Part shown: positions 36,593 to 47,564 of the stretch, piece by piece
Position numbering within the stretch: position 1 is the stretch's first letter
Layout of the letters: every line of letters begins with the position of its first letter
Assembly: GCA_032718475.1 (NCBI GenBank)
Contig: JAUCBJ010001474.1
Location: 1-50,510 of the forward strand
Direction: 5' to 3'
DNA from: Nemertoderma westbladi
Lineage: Eukaryota; Xenacoelomorpha; Nemertodermatida; Nemertodermatidae
Length of the DNA stretch: 50,510 bases
The notes under the pieces: generated by a model
What the model was told of the DNA's origin: nothing
The model's database searches: none
The model's input: only the letters and a program-made list of their open reading frames with translations
Position numbers and translations under genes: made by a program

Positions 36593-39500
36593 GGCATCGG
36601 GTTTAACCCGCACAAAACCCAGGATAGCGGAAACAGCAAACCAGTGAGATTTAGCACCTTCAACACCAGAGGATTTTCAGGCAACACCGAATATATTGAC
36701 AAACTGCTTGACGAGTGTGACTTTCTCGCTCTCCAGGAACACTGGCTGGACGACTTGGAATGCAAGACCATTCTAGAACCCCTGAACGACAAGTTCCAGT
36801 GCGTATATGCGGTCAGCCCTCTGATGGAGAACCAATACCGCAAACGTGGTGCTGGTGGTGTCGCGCTCTACTTTAGGAAGGACCTGGTGCGGACATGGTC
36901 ATGGGTGGATGGCAGTGATGGTATCGTCGGTATCATCGCTAACCTGAACAATTGCAATCGGTCTATTATAGCGCTATCATGCTACGCACCAGACCAATCC
37001 AAGGACGCAGCCCTGTACGACAGTTTTCTGGGTCGCATACACTCGGAAGTTACTCGGTATTCGGGATGTACCCCCATATTACTAATGGACTGTAATGCCG
37101 ACTTGGGAAACCTGCAGGGATCAAGAGGTCAGTTATCGAGTAAAAAGGCCAATACCAGAGGGCTACATCTTGACAGCTTCCTCAACAGCAATGTCGCCGA
37201 CACACATAGCCCATTTACTGGGCCAATAATAACGTTTCGCGGTCAAGGCCAAAATACCAGTTCGTATATTGACCACATTGTGATGTCTGCCGACGGTGGT
37301 GGGCTCATCAGAAGCGGGTGTGTGTATCGTGATGACCCTGCTAACAACCATTCGGACCACGCCGCAGTTCTAGCTACTTTTGATCTCGCAACACCATATG
37401 ACTACACGGAGGACAACAAGGGTCCAAATAAGTCAAACCGGCGTCAAATAAAATTCAACTGGGACAAAGCCTCATCTGAAGGCAAACATAAGTACAAAGT
37501 AGCCATTGACGTGGCGATCGCAAAGTTAATTGATGATACCAAGGGACTCTGTGACATTGATGCAATAAGTAACTGTATGGAATCGTTGCAGAGCTTGGTG
37601 GTTGTGGCAGCCACATCATTTATCCCAATAATAAAACAGCGGCGGCCCACCACAAACCTTCGCATATGATCGAAGCTCCTACGAGCGAGTTCCAGAACTA
37701 CACAGGACCTGTACAAATTATGGCGTGTTACTGGACTGGACCCCGAGGATCAACTCGGTTCGGCTTTCAAAGAGTCCAAGCGTCGCATGAGGAGGATAAA
37801 AAAATTTCACTCGTGGAACATGGAACGCAATTCAATGAATAAATGGTCGAGGAATTTCAGTTCCCATCCCCGCCAATTCTGGTCCAATGTGAACCGAACC
37901 AGCACCACAAGCGCACCGCCAACCATGGAATCGGTACTGCGATCCCACTACACTACCAAGTTTAGTGGGGACTATGGTCTGAGTGATTCTCTCAGAACCG
38001 ATTTAAAGGAAGCCTGTGACACCAGCGTTTTACCTCAAATATTGCCTCTGGCGGTCAGACTAGCCGTCACCTCTCTCTCGACAAGAAAATCGCCGGACTT
38101 TTCCTCGCTAACTGCCGAGCACATTCTGTATATGAATCCGGAGCCGATATGCGAGCTACTAGCCGTTGTAATAAATACCTGTTTTGAACTGAAACAAGTA
38201 CCGACGTTGTTTGGCAACTCAGTAATCTCGAGTCTGTACAAAGGAAAACAGCGGGATTTATTTTGTACAGGGTCATTGCCTACAATTGCCTCGATTAGCA
38301 TCTGGGCAAAGGTCTTTGAGCGGGTGATACTTGCAGAGTTTCTGGGCGGTATAAAACTACACGACAATCAGACGGCGTATCGCAGCAGCATTGGGTGCGA
38401 CATCGCCATAGCTACAGTTCTGGAATGCATTGAGAGTAACTTAGTGAGAGGGTCCCAATTGTACATCTGCCAGCTAGACATAGAGGCTGCATTCGACTCC
38501 GTGGACTATGTTACATTGGGTCGGAAGATGATGGAGTTCGTTAACCCTCACATCGTCGCCACCGTGCTCAATTACTACATGGTCAGAAACCTTGTACCTA
38601 AAGTTCGACGGCCTGATCGATCGTGACGGAATCTCTGTTCGACGAGGCGTTAAACAGGGATCCTTGTTATCACCGATCCTATTCAACCTGTACACAAGAA
38701 GCATACTGGACAACCTAGAGGAATCCCATGTGGGATATACAATCAATTCAATCTGGTTGGGAGCCATATCATATGCGGACGATTTCTTACTAATGACGAA
38801 CAATCCAAAAGATACGGAAATTCTATTTATGGTCTTCAGCAAGTCCGCCAATGATATAAAACTGTCGGTCGAATCTAGTAAAATTAAGTGGACGGTATTT
38901 TCAAACCAAAGGAATTGCCACCAACCGTCCTTCCTCCGGCTTGGCAAACCGCTGTTCCCGCGCAGTAAATCCTGGACCTTCCTCGGCTATAACCTGGCCC
39001 AGTTGCAGACCAACCCTCTGGACGCCGCGGCCCAGAAGATAGTCGCCCTCGCACGGATGTTCCAGGCGAAGGGCTGGACGACCCGGTGGCTGCCGGCAGC
39101 GACTGTTGCCAACCTGTGGTGCACCGTCGCTCTACCGGCAGCCCTGTACTCATTAAAACTCAACATCGGGGTGTTCACTCAAACTGAATTGGGAAAACTC
39201 GACGTGGTTTACAGGAACGCCCTCAGGAGTCTGATGTGTGTTGGACCGTACATTGGGAACTCAACACTCTACCACCTAACCCAGCTGAAACCCATCTCGC
39301 TGGAGGCCTTCCGGCTATCGGTTGGTACACTCGTGCGGTACAACGAGTGCCCCAACAAAGCCCTCCAGAGCGCCTTTGCATCCCTGGCAATCGCCAGCCT
39401 GTCCGGGAGACAGGGGAGAGGCTCCTACGCAGGAGTTCTCGGCGGCTACAGAGCCACCTCCACCGAGCACCCTCTACCACGGCTCGAGTCCATTCTAATG

Positions 39501-39662
39501 TACCGCTACGCTAAGGACTCCATCGTAAACCGGATGGTTATGGGCGCGCCGACCTTCACAGATATTGGGAACGCTGATTTCATTGCGGCCTGCTTCGACC
39601 TCCAATCGCTGACATTGCGGGAAAAACTGAAACGAATAAAGGAATTTTATGGCATCATTTAG
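36593..39662 (+). pseudogene. LINE second frame: APE-type endonuclease plus reverse transcriptase
   Basis: The endonuclease starts about 36644 (a GTG; the frame is open from 36593). Its motifs are intact: STFNTRG, LQEHWL (Glu at 36737), SCYAP, MDCNADLG, SSYIDHIV and NHSDHAAV (SDH at 37352-37360). After it TGA 37667 breaks the frame, which resumes as SKLLRASSRTTQDLYKLW. RT motifs follow: LYICQLDIEAAFDSVDY (motif A Asp at 38477), then GVKQGSLLSPILFNLY (B') and ISYADDFLLM (motif C at 38772-38783). Motif A is in the first frame and B' onward is in the next. One extra base, or two missing bases, lies near 38590 (MVRN then LYLKFDGL). The C-terminal 200 residues have no CCHC knuckle that I can see. 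It is fused in frame to the upstream gag-like region across TGA 36590. Confidence 0.88.
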
Positions 39663-40949
39663 TCGTATTTTAATCGGTTTTAGATCGATTTTTACTGCTT
39701 TTTTAGCCAGATCCTTTTATTCGGAATATTCAATAACTTTAATTCAATTGTTTTTATTCATTTGTTTGCCATTTTATATCATATCATTGAAGGACGTATT
39801 TTAATGTAGTCAAGCTAGTTTCAATACCAATACCAAACTGGAGGTCACCAGAGGTCACATAATGTCATAGCCGCCTTTTCAATTAATTTGTGCCCCTTTT
39901 TATTTATGTAGCCTTTTGAGATTCTTGTTCCCTTTTTATTTATTGTTGAGTTGGGTCACAAATATGATTATTACAGTAGGCATGTGGCTCGTGGTAGCGG
40001 TACCCACATCATTAGTTGCACTATAAACCGTGTCTATAGAGCAGAAACATCGAGATGGATCTCACATCAGGTAAACCTCCATTTAACGCGATAATCGAAT
40101 TATGAATAATACAAAGTGTTAAACTTTTTTTCACTACATTAATAGCACGCTCTATGTCGTGATTAATCTACTTTTTTCATTGTGAATTAATTGTAAATGT
40201 ATGTTGTAAATTTTATTGATCGTATTGTCGGCTAGTCCGAATTAAAGAGTATAATATAATATAATATTACAGTTTTTTTACCTATCAAACAGGTTAATTT
40301 TTTTAATACATGGTTTAAGAGGTTAAAATATCTAAAACGTTAATTATATTAGTATACGCTACGTGGCATTATTTTCCACCTTATATAGTAGTGGGGCGAG
40401 CCACGAATTTGGGGGAGCCTTAACGAACTGGCACTGATACGGGGTGTATCAATTCAATATTGGGAAATAGTTCTGTTGTTGTTTTCTCTACGATTTTGAC
40501 ATGCTAGTAACGGATCGGATCGGATTTAAAGTTGTTGAATTGCTAATTTGTAGGCATCAATAAGACCAAAGGTCTTTTGGTCTTTACGAGATTTTTTAGA
40601 GACTAGAGGGTTATCTAAAGATTAAATGTCCTCCCATTTTTTGCTTTTATTCGGTTCAAGCTGAATCTTAGCAGATAGAACATTAGCTTTGTCATTCAAA
40701 AGAGGCGAATACGTCTGCAGCTCTTTAGTCTACCGCTAGATGGCCAAATATGTCTGAAAGAGAAATCCTTGACCCATTCCGTTATTTATGATTCGTTCAA
40801 GCTGATACTTGTTAGTTAGATGTATGCACATCATGTGTTTTGGGGGGGTCGGTAATTGCTCTGCAGTTCTCCAGTCTGATGAAGAGGGTGACATTTATGA
40901 AAGTGATAACCTTTCCCATTTCATTGATTTTAAACTGAGGCTGATTCTT
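39663..40949 (+). other. LINE 3' untranslated region and remaining intron 4
   Basis: After TAG 39660-39662 the sequence is AT-rich and non-coding. The stretch to about 40268 ends in TATAATATAATATAATATT, a plausible LINE tail. From 40269 to 40949 it is plain intron with short direct repeats (AGGTCAC twice near 39840; CGGATCGGATCGGAT near 40513). No gene is seen. Confidence 0.5.
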
Positions 40950-41239
40950 GGAATATGTGTGCCAGAGTCCGAGCCAGTGGAATATGTGTGCCAGAGTCCG
41001 AGCCAGAGGAATATGTGTGCCAGAGTCCGAGCCAGTGGAATATGTGTGCCAGAGTCCGAGCCAGTGGAATATGTGTGCCAGAGTCCGAGCCAGTGGAATA
41101 TGTGTGCCAGAGTCCGAGCCAGTGGAATATGTGTGCCAGAGTCCGAGCCAGAGGAATATGTGTGCCAGAGTCCGAGCCAGTGGAATATGTGTGCCAGAGT
41201 CCGAGCCAGAGGAATATGTGTGCCAGAGTCCGAGCCAGA
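40950..41239. repeat. 29-bp tandem repeat, exactly 10 copies
   Basis: The unit starts GGAATATGTGTGCCAGAGTC and ends in CGAGCCAGT or CGAGCCAGA. Ten head-to-tail units fill 290 bp, with only the T/A change near the unit end (GTGG or GAGG at the junction). The array ends about 70 bp before the acceptor of the exon at 41309. It is far more GC-rich than its surroundings. The unit has no stop in several frames on either strand, so overlapping frames of 108-170 codons appear there. Confidence 0.95.
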
Positions 41240-41308
41240 CCACATGTTGCGTCCAAAATTCCAAAATTTCATCCAAAATTTACCTTGCTATTTTTGTTTT
41301 TCCATTAG

Positions 41309-41434
41309 ATATTTGGGATAAACAATGCAGGACGTTACGTCATGACAATCAATGATGGTAATACCTGGGTGTCGGTATCTCAGACACAATGGGATGTAAA
41401 GAAACAGACAACTGACTTTGTAGACGTAACAAAG
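41309..41434 (+). CDS. Host gene exon with an Asp-box-like motif
   Basis: This internal exon follows TTTTTCCATTAG (a good pyrimidine tract) and ends at ACAAAG before GTATTA. It has 42 codons, phase 0 on both sides, and no stops. The protein starts IFGINNAGRYVMTINDGNTW and continues VSVSQTQWDVKKQTTDFVDV. TINDGNTW fits the Asp-box (BNR) pattern S/T-x-D/N-x-G-x-T-W, a turn motif of beta-propeller and sialidase-like or sortilin-like folds. GRYVM before it is the preceding strand. The exon follows the exon ending TGTISE at 31232, so the module is split by a 10-kb intron. Its own 5' splice site is the first unit of the 25/26-bp array. Confidence 0.87.
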
Positions 41435-44400
41435 GTATTATACAATGTAGTGTTAAACGTTACTATGCAACGTAGTGTTTAACGGTACTATACAAAGTAG
41501 TGTTTAAACGGTAATATACAAAGTAGTGTTTAAACGGTACTATACAAAGTAGTGTTTAAACGGTACTATACAAAGTAGTGTTTAAACGGTATTATACAAA
41601 GTAATGTTTAAACGGTACTATACAAAGTAGTGTTTAACGGTACTATACAAAGTAGTGTTTAACGGTACTATACAAAGTAGTGTTTAAACGGTACTATACA
41701 AAGTAGTGTTTAAACGGTACTATAAAAAGTAGTGTTTAAACGGTACTATACAAAGTAGTGTTTAAACGGTACTATACAAAGTAGTGTTTAAACGGTACTA
41801 TACAAATTAGTGTTTAAACGGTACTATACAAAGTAGTGTTTAAACGGTACTATACAAAGTAGTGTTTAAACGGTACTATACAAAGTAGTGTTTAAACGGT
41901 ACTATACAAAGTAGTGTTTAAACGGTACTATAAAAAGTAGTGTTTAAACGGTACTATACAAAGTAGTGTTTAAACGGTACTATACAAAGTAGTGTTTAAA
42001 CGGTACTATACAAAGTAGTGTTTAAACGGTACTATACAAAGTAGTGTTTAAACGGTACTATAAAAAGTAGTGTTTAACGGTACTATACAAAGTAGTGTTT
42101 AAACGGTACTATACAAAGTAGTGTTTAAACGGTACTATACAAAGTAGTGTTTAAACGGTACTATACAAAGTAGTGTTTAAACGGTATTATTCAAAGTAGT
42201 GTTTAAACGGTACTACACAAAGTAGTGTTTAAACGGTACTATACATTGCAGTGTTTAACGGTACTATACAAAGTAGTGTTTAACGGTACTATACAAAGTA
42301 GTGTTTAAACGGTACTATACAAACTAGGTTTCAGGGTACTATACAAAGTAGTGTTTAACGGTACTATACAAAGTAGTGTTTAACGGTACTATACAAAGTA
42401 GTGTTTAACGGTACTATACAAAGTAGTGTTTAACGGTACTATACAAAGTAGTGTTTAAACGGTACTATACAAAGTAGTGTTTAAACGGTACTATACAAAG
42501 TAGTGTTTAACGGTAGTATACAAAGTAGTGTTTAACGGTACTATACAAAGTAGTGTTTAACGGTACTATACAAAGTAGTGTTTAAACGGTACTATACAAA
42601 GTAGTGTTTAAACGGTACTATACAAAGTAGTGTTTAACGGTACTATACAAAGTAGTGTTTAACGTTACTATACAAAGTAGTGTTTAAACGGTACTATACA
42701 AAGTAGTGTTTAAACGGTACTATACAAAGTAGTGTTTAAACGGTATTATTCAAAGTAGTGTTTAAACGGTACTACACAAAGTAGTGTTTAACGGTACTAT
42801 ACAAAGTAGTGTTTAACGGTACTATACAAAGTAGTGTTTAACGGTACTATACAAAGTAGTGTTTAACGGTACTATACAAAGTAGTGTTTAAACGGTACTA
42901 TACAAAGTAGTGTTTAAACGGTACTATACAAAGTAGTGTTTAACGGTACTATACAAAGTAGTGTTTAACGGTACTATACAAAGTAGTGTTTAACGGTACT
43001 ATACAAAGTAGTGTTTAAACGGTACTATACAAACTAGGTTTTAGGGTACTATACAAAGTAGTGTTTAACGGTACTATACAAAGTAGTGTTTAAACGGTAC
43101 TATACAAAGTAGTGTTTAAACGGTACTATACAAAGTAGTGTTTAACGGTACTATACAAAGTAGTGTTTAACGGTACTATACAAAGTAGTGTTTAACGGTA
43201 CTATACAAAGTAGTGTTTAAACGGTACTATACAAAGTAGTGTTTAAACGGTACTATACAAAGTAGTGTTTAAACGGTACTATACAAAGTAGTGTTTAACG
43301 GTACTATACAAAGTAGTGTTTAACGGTACTATACAAAGTAGTGTTTAAACGGTACTATACAAAGTAGTGTTTAAACGGTACTATACAAAGTAGTGTTTAA
43401 ACGGTATTATTCAAAGTAGTGTTTAAACGGTACTACACAAAGTAGTGTTTAACGGTACTATACAAAGTAGTGTTTAACGGTACTATACAAAGTAGTGTTT
43501 AAACGGTACTATACAAACTAGGTTTCAGGGTACTATACAAAGTAGTGTTTAACGGTACTATACAAAGTAGTGTTTAACGGTACTATACAAAGTAGTGTTT
43601 AACGGTACTATACAAAGTAGTGTTTAACGGTACTATACAAAGTAGTGTTTAAACGGTACTATACAAAGTAGTGTTTAAACGGTACTATACAAAGTAGTGT
43701 TTAACGGTACTATACAAAGTAGTGTTTAACGGTACTATACAAAGTAGTGTTTAACGGTACTATACAAAGTAGTGTTTAAACGGTACTATACAAAGTAGTG
43801 TTTAAACGGTACTATACAAAGTAGTGTTTAACGGTACTATACAAAGTAGTGTTTAACGGTACTATACAAAGTAGTGTTTAAACGGTACTATACAAAGTAG
43901 TGTTTAAACGGTACTATTCAAAGTAGTGTTTAAACGGTACTATACAAAGTAGTGTTTAACGGTACTATACAAAGTAGTGTTTAACGGTACTATACAAAGT
44001 AGTGTTTAACGGTACTATACAAAGTAGTGTTTAACGGTACTATACAAAGTAGTGTTTAAACGGTACTATACAAAGTAGTGTTTAAACGGTACTATACAAA
44101 GTAGTGTTTAACGGTACTATACAAAGTAGTGTTTAAACGGTACTATACAAAGTAGTGTTTAACGGTACTATACAAAGTAGTGTTTAACGGTACTATACAA
44201 AGTAGTGTTTAAACGGTACTATACAAAGTAGTGTTTAACGGTACTATACAAAGTAGTGTTTAACGGTACTATACAAAGTAGTGTTTAACGGTACTATACA
44301 AAGTAGTGTTTAACGGTACTATACAAAGTAGTGTTTAACGGTACTATACAAAGTAGTGTTTAACGGTACTATACAAAGTAGTGTTTAAACGGTACTATAC

Positions 44401-44671
44401 AAAGTAGTGTTTAACGGTACTATACAAAGTAGTGTTTAAACGTTACTATACAAAGTAGTGTTTAAACGGTACTATACAAAGTAGTGTTTAACGGTACTAT
44501 ACAAAGTAGTGTTTAAACGGTACTATACAAAGTAGTGTTTAACGGTACTATACAAAGTAGTGTTTAACGGTACTATACAAAGTAGTGTTTAAACGGTACT
44601 ATACAAAGTAGTGTTTAACGGTACTATACAAAGTAGTGTTTAAACGGTACTATTCAAAGTAGTGTTTAAAC
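41435..44671. repeat. Intronic minisatellite, 25/26-bp unit
   Basis: The unit consists of GGTACTATA, CAAAG, TAGTGTT and TAAAC in that order (26 bp); the shorter type has TAAC (25 bp). About 125-130 units fill nearly all of host intron 5. The first unit is the 5' splice site itself (G|GTATTATACAATGTAGTG), with several early differences. Marker variants recur: TATTATTCAAAG with a CTACACAAAG unit at about 42186, 42747 and 43406, and ACTAGGTTTCAGGGTAC (or TTTTAGGG) at about 42325, 43034 and 43519. This points to higher-order structure of about 0.5-0.7 kb. The long type contains the 8-bp palindrome GTTTAAAC. Confidence 0.96.
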
Positions 44672-45055
44672 ATGATCCGGATTGCAACTCTCGGGATCCC
44701 AATTTTCTTGATCGGGATTTCATATTTTAATACAAATTCCTTAAAGTTTTCAATATATGTGAGCAGGGATGGCATAAAGAAACGAAACGAAAGAAATTTC
44801 GACTTTTGTTTCGAGAGACTAATAGATTTCATGGAAAAATAATAATTTATGCTTTATTGTATATCTATCAAGTTTAACTATAAATTAATCATTGAATTGA
44901 TCGTAATCCATTTCATATTCTTTAACGTTTGTGTTAATTACGAGTTAAAAAACTTTGAACTGATGAAAGACAATAATTTATAACTATTATCATATTAAAT
45001 GTAATAGACCCATAGTTATTCAACCAACGGATATGTAATATATATAACAATTTAG
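44672..45055 (+). other. End of host gene intron 5
   Basis: Ordinary AT-rich intron between the array and the 3' splice site AACAATTTAG (45046-45055). A 60-codon open frame on the - strand (44650-44832) has no recognisable features. Confidence 0.5.
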
Positions 45056-45161
45056 ATGCCCTTCAATTTGCCAAGGGGGGAGCCGCTAGAAGGATCAGTT
45101 AAACAACGGTTACAGCAGTGGGCCGATCCCAATGGACTGAATCCTCCAACCAGATTTACAG
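45056..45161 (+). CDS. Host gene exon, last one visible
   Basis: This internal exon follows AACAATTTAG. It starts in phase 0 and gives 35 codons plus one base before a strong GTGAGT donor (45162). The protein reads MPFNLPRGEPLEGSVKQRL then QQWADPNGLNPPTRFT. Pro, Gly and Asn are common and there are no long hydrophobic runs, so it is probably an exposed linker or loop of the extracellular region. I do not recognise a domain. The ATG at the first position is an internal Met joined to VTK of the previous exon. It is not a start. The reading frame continues past the window. Confidence 0.82.
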
Positions 45162-45167
45162 GTGAGT

Positions 45168-47474
45168 TAACCAGGTTCAGGTAAACCACCTACCATGTTC
45201 AGTTGAACCACCTACCAGGTTCAGTTGAACCACCAACTAGGTTCAGTTGAACCACCAACTAGGTTCAGTTGAACCACCAACTAGTTTCAGTTGAACCACC
45301 AACCAGGTTCAGTTTAACCACCAACCAGGTTCAGTAGAACCACCAACTATGTTCAGTTGAACCACCAACCAGGTTCAGTTGAACCACTAACTAGGTTCAG
45401 TTGAACCACCAACCAGGTTCAGTTGAACCACCAACCAGGTTCAGTTGAACCACCAACTAGGTTCAGTTGAACCACCAACCAGGTTCAGTTTAACCACCAA
45501 CCAGGTTCAGTAGAACCACCAACTAGGTTCAGTTGAACCACCAACCAGGTTCAGTTGAACCACCAACTAGGTTCAGTTGAACCACCAACCAGGTTCAGTT
45601 TAACCACCAACTAGGTTCAGTTGAACCACCAACTAGGTTCAGTTGAACCACCAACTAGGTTCAGTTGAACCACCAACTAGGTTCAGTTGAACCACCAACA
45701 AGGTTCAGTTGAACCAACAACTAGGTTCAGTTGAACCACCAACCAGGTTCAGATTAACCACCAACCAGGTTCAGTAGAACCACCAACTAGGTTCAGTTGA
45801 ACCACCAACTAGGTTCAGTTGAACCACCAACCAGGTTCAGTTTAACCACCAACCAGGTTCAGTAGAACCACCAACCAGGTTCAGTTTAACCACCAACCAG
45901 GTTCAGTAGAACCACCAACTAGGTTCAGTTGAACCACCAACCAGGTTCAGTTTAACCACCAACTAGGTTCAGTTGAACCACCAAACAAGTTCAATTGAAC
46001 CACCAACTAGGTTCAGTTGAACCACCAACTAGGTTCAGTTGAACCACCAACCAGGTTCAGTTTAACCACCAACCAGGTTCAGTAGAACCACCAACTAGGT
46101 TCAGTTGAACCACCAACCAGGTTCAGTTGAACCACCAACCAGGTTCAGTTTAACCACCAACCAGGTTCAGTTTAAACACCAACCAGGTTCAGTTGAACCA
46201 CCAACTAGGTTCAGTTGAACCACCAACTAGGTTCAGTAGAACCGCCAACTAGGTTCAGTTGAACCACCAACTAGGTTCAGTTGAACCACCAACTAGGTTC
46301 AGTTTAACCACCAAACAGGTTCAGTTGAACCACCAACCAGGTTCAGTTGAACCACCAAACAGGTTCAATTGAACCACCAACTAGGTTCAGTTGAACCACC
46401 AACTAGTTTCAGTTGAACCACCAACCAGGTTCAGTTTAACCACCAACCAGGTTCAGTAGAACCACCAACTAGGTTCAGTTTAACCACCAACCAGGTTCAG
46501 TAGAACCACCAACTAGGTTCAGTTGAACCACCAACCAGGTTCAGTTTAACCACCAACCAGGTTCAGTAGAACCACCAACTAGGTTCAGTTGAACCACCAA
46601 CCAGGTTCAGTAGAACCACCAACCAGGTTCAGTTTAACCACCAACCAGGTTCAGTAGAACCACCAACTAGGTTCAGTTGAACCACCAACCAGGTTCAGTT
46701 TAACCACCAACCAGGTTCAGTTGAACCACCAACCAGGTTCAGTTTAACCACCAACCAGGTTCAGTAGAACCACCAACTAGGTTCAGTTTAACCACCAACC
46801 AGGTTCAGTAGAACCACCAACTAGGTTCAGTTGAACCACCAACCAGGTTCAGTTTAACCACCAACCAGGTTCAGTAGAACCACCAACCAGGTTCAGTTGA
46901 ACCACCAACTAGGTTCAGTTGAACCACCAAACAGGTTCAATTGAACCACCAACTAGGTTCAGTTGAACCACCAACTAGGTTCAGTTGAACCACCAACCAG
47001 GTTCAGTTTAACCACCAACCAGGTTCAGTAGAATCACCAACTAGGTTCAGTTTAACCACCAACCAGGTTCAGTAGAACCACCAACTAGGTTCAGTTGAAC
47101 CACCAACCAGGTTCAGTTTAACCACCAACCAGGTTCAGTTGAACCACCAACTAGGTTCAGTTGAACCGCCAAACAGGTTCAATTGAACCACCAACTAGGT
47201 TCAGTTGAACCACCAACTAGGTTCAGTTGAACCACCAACCAGGTTCAGTTTAACCACCAACCAGGTTCAGTAGAACCACCAACTAGGTTCAGTTGAACCA
47301 CCAACCAGGTTCAGTTGAACCACCAACCAGGTTCAGTAGAACCACCAACTAGGTTCAGTTGAACCACCAACCAGGTTCAGTTGAACCACCAACCAGGTTC
47401 AGTTTAACCACCAACTAGGTTCAGTAGAACCACCAACTAGGTTCAGTTGAACCACCAACTAGGTTCAGTTTAAC
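45168..47474. repeat. Intronic minisatellite, 22-bp unit
   Basis: About 105 copies of a 22-bp unit containing AGGTTCAGTTGAACC followed by ACCAACT or ACCAACC. Three main variants alternate: GTTGAACC, GTTTAACC and GTAGAACC. The first unit (TTAACCAGGTTCAGGTAAACC) begins 6 bp after the 5' splice site of the exon ending at 45161. The core is an inverted repeat, GGTTCA and TGAACC around GT, so each consensus unit can form a tiny hairpin. The array ends in a (TTTAAC)n stretch to about 47492. Confidence 0.96.
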
Positions 47475-47564
47475 TTTAACTTTAACTTTAATTATTATTT
47501 CTTTCATAACATTACATTATTGCACGAACAATTAATTATTGGTTGTATATAATATTGAATGCAA

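Larger units (their letters stand above)
33905..40268 (+). mobile_element. Large decayed LINE: Ulp1-like protease, APE endonuclease, reverse transcriptase
   Basis: This non-LTR element lies in host intron 4, in the sense direction. Order: 5'UTR, first frame with Ulp1-like domain, coiled coil and RRM-like segment (34106-36592), APE endonuclease and RT (36593-39662), 3'UTR of about 590 bp, and a possible TATAA-type tail at 40246-40268. It is richer in GC than the flanking intron. All coding from 34106 to about 38590 is in one frame, with stops at 34688 (TAG), 35972 (TAA), 36059 (TAA), 36590 (TGA) and 37667 (TGA). A +1 shift near 38590 moves the rest to the next frame. It is an almost complete but dead copy. 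Clade assignment is open; endpoints are estimates. Confidence 0.8.

Noticed and set aside
33994-39514. Many antisense or other-frame ORFs over the large LINE
   Set aside because: They are shadows of the GC-richer LINE coding frame, which carries all recognisable endonuclease and RT motifs.
33841-40268. Target site duplication for the large LINE
   Set aside because: Both edges are AT-rich (TATA-like), so short matches are uninformative. No convincing duplicated flank could be fixed by eye.
40809-41355. Overlapping 108-170-codon frames on both strands over the 29-bp repeats
   Set aside because: Frames are open on both strands simply because the unit lacks stops. They overlap intron sequence and run into the real exon at 41309 out of frame.
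2081-47474. CRISPR arrays
   Set aside because: All arrays are head-to-tail units without unique spacers and lie inside introns of a eukaryotic gene.
2081-47474. Telomeric or centromeric satellite
   Set aside because: Each array lies between in-phase exons of one gene and has a different unit, so they are intronic minisatellites and not chromosome-structural repeats.
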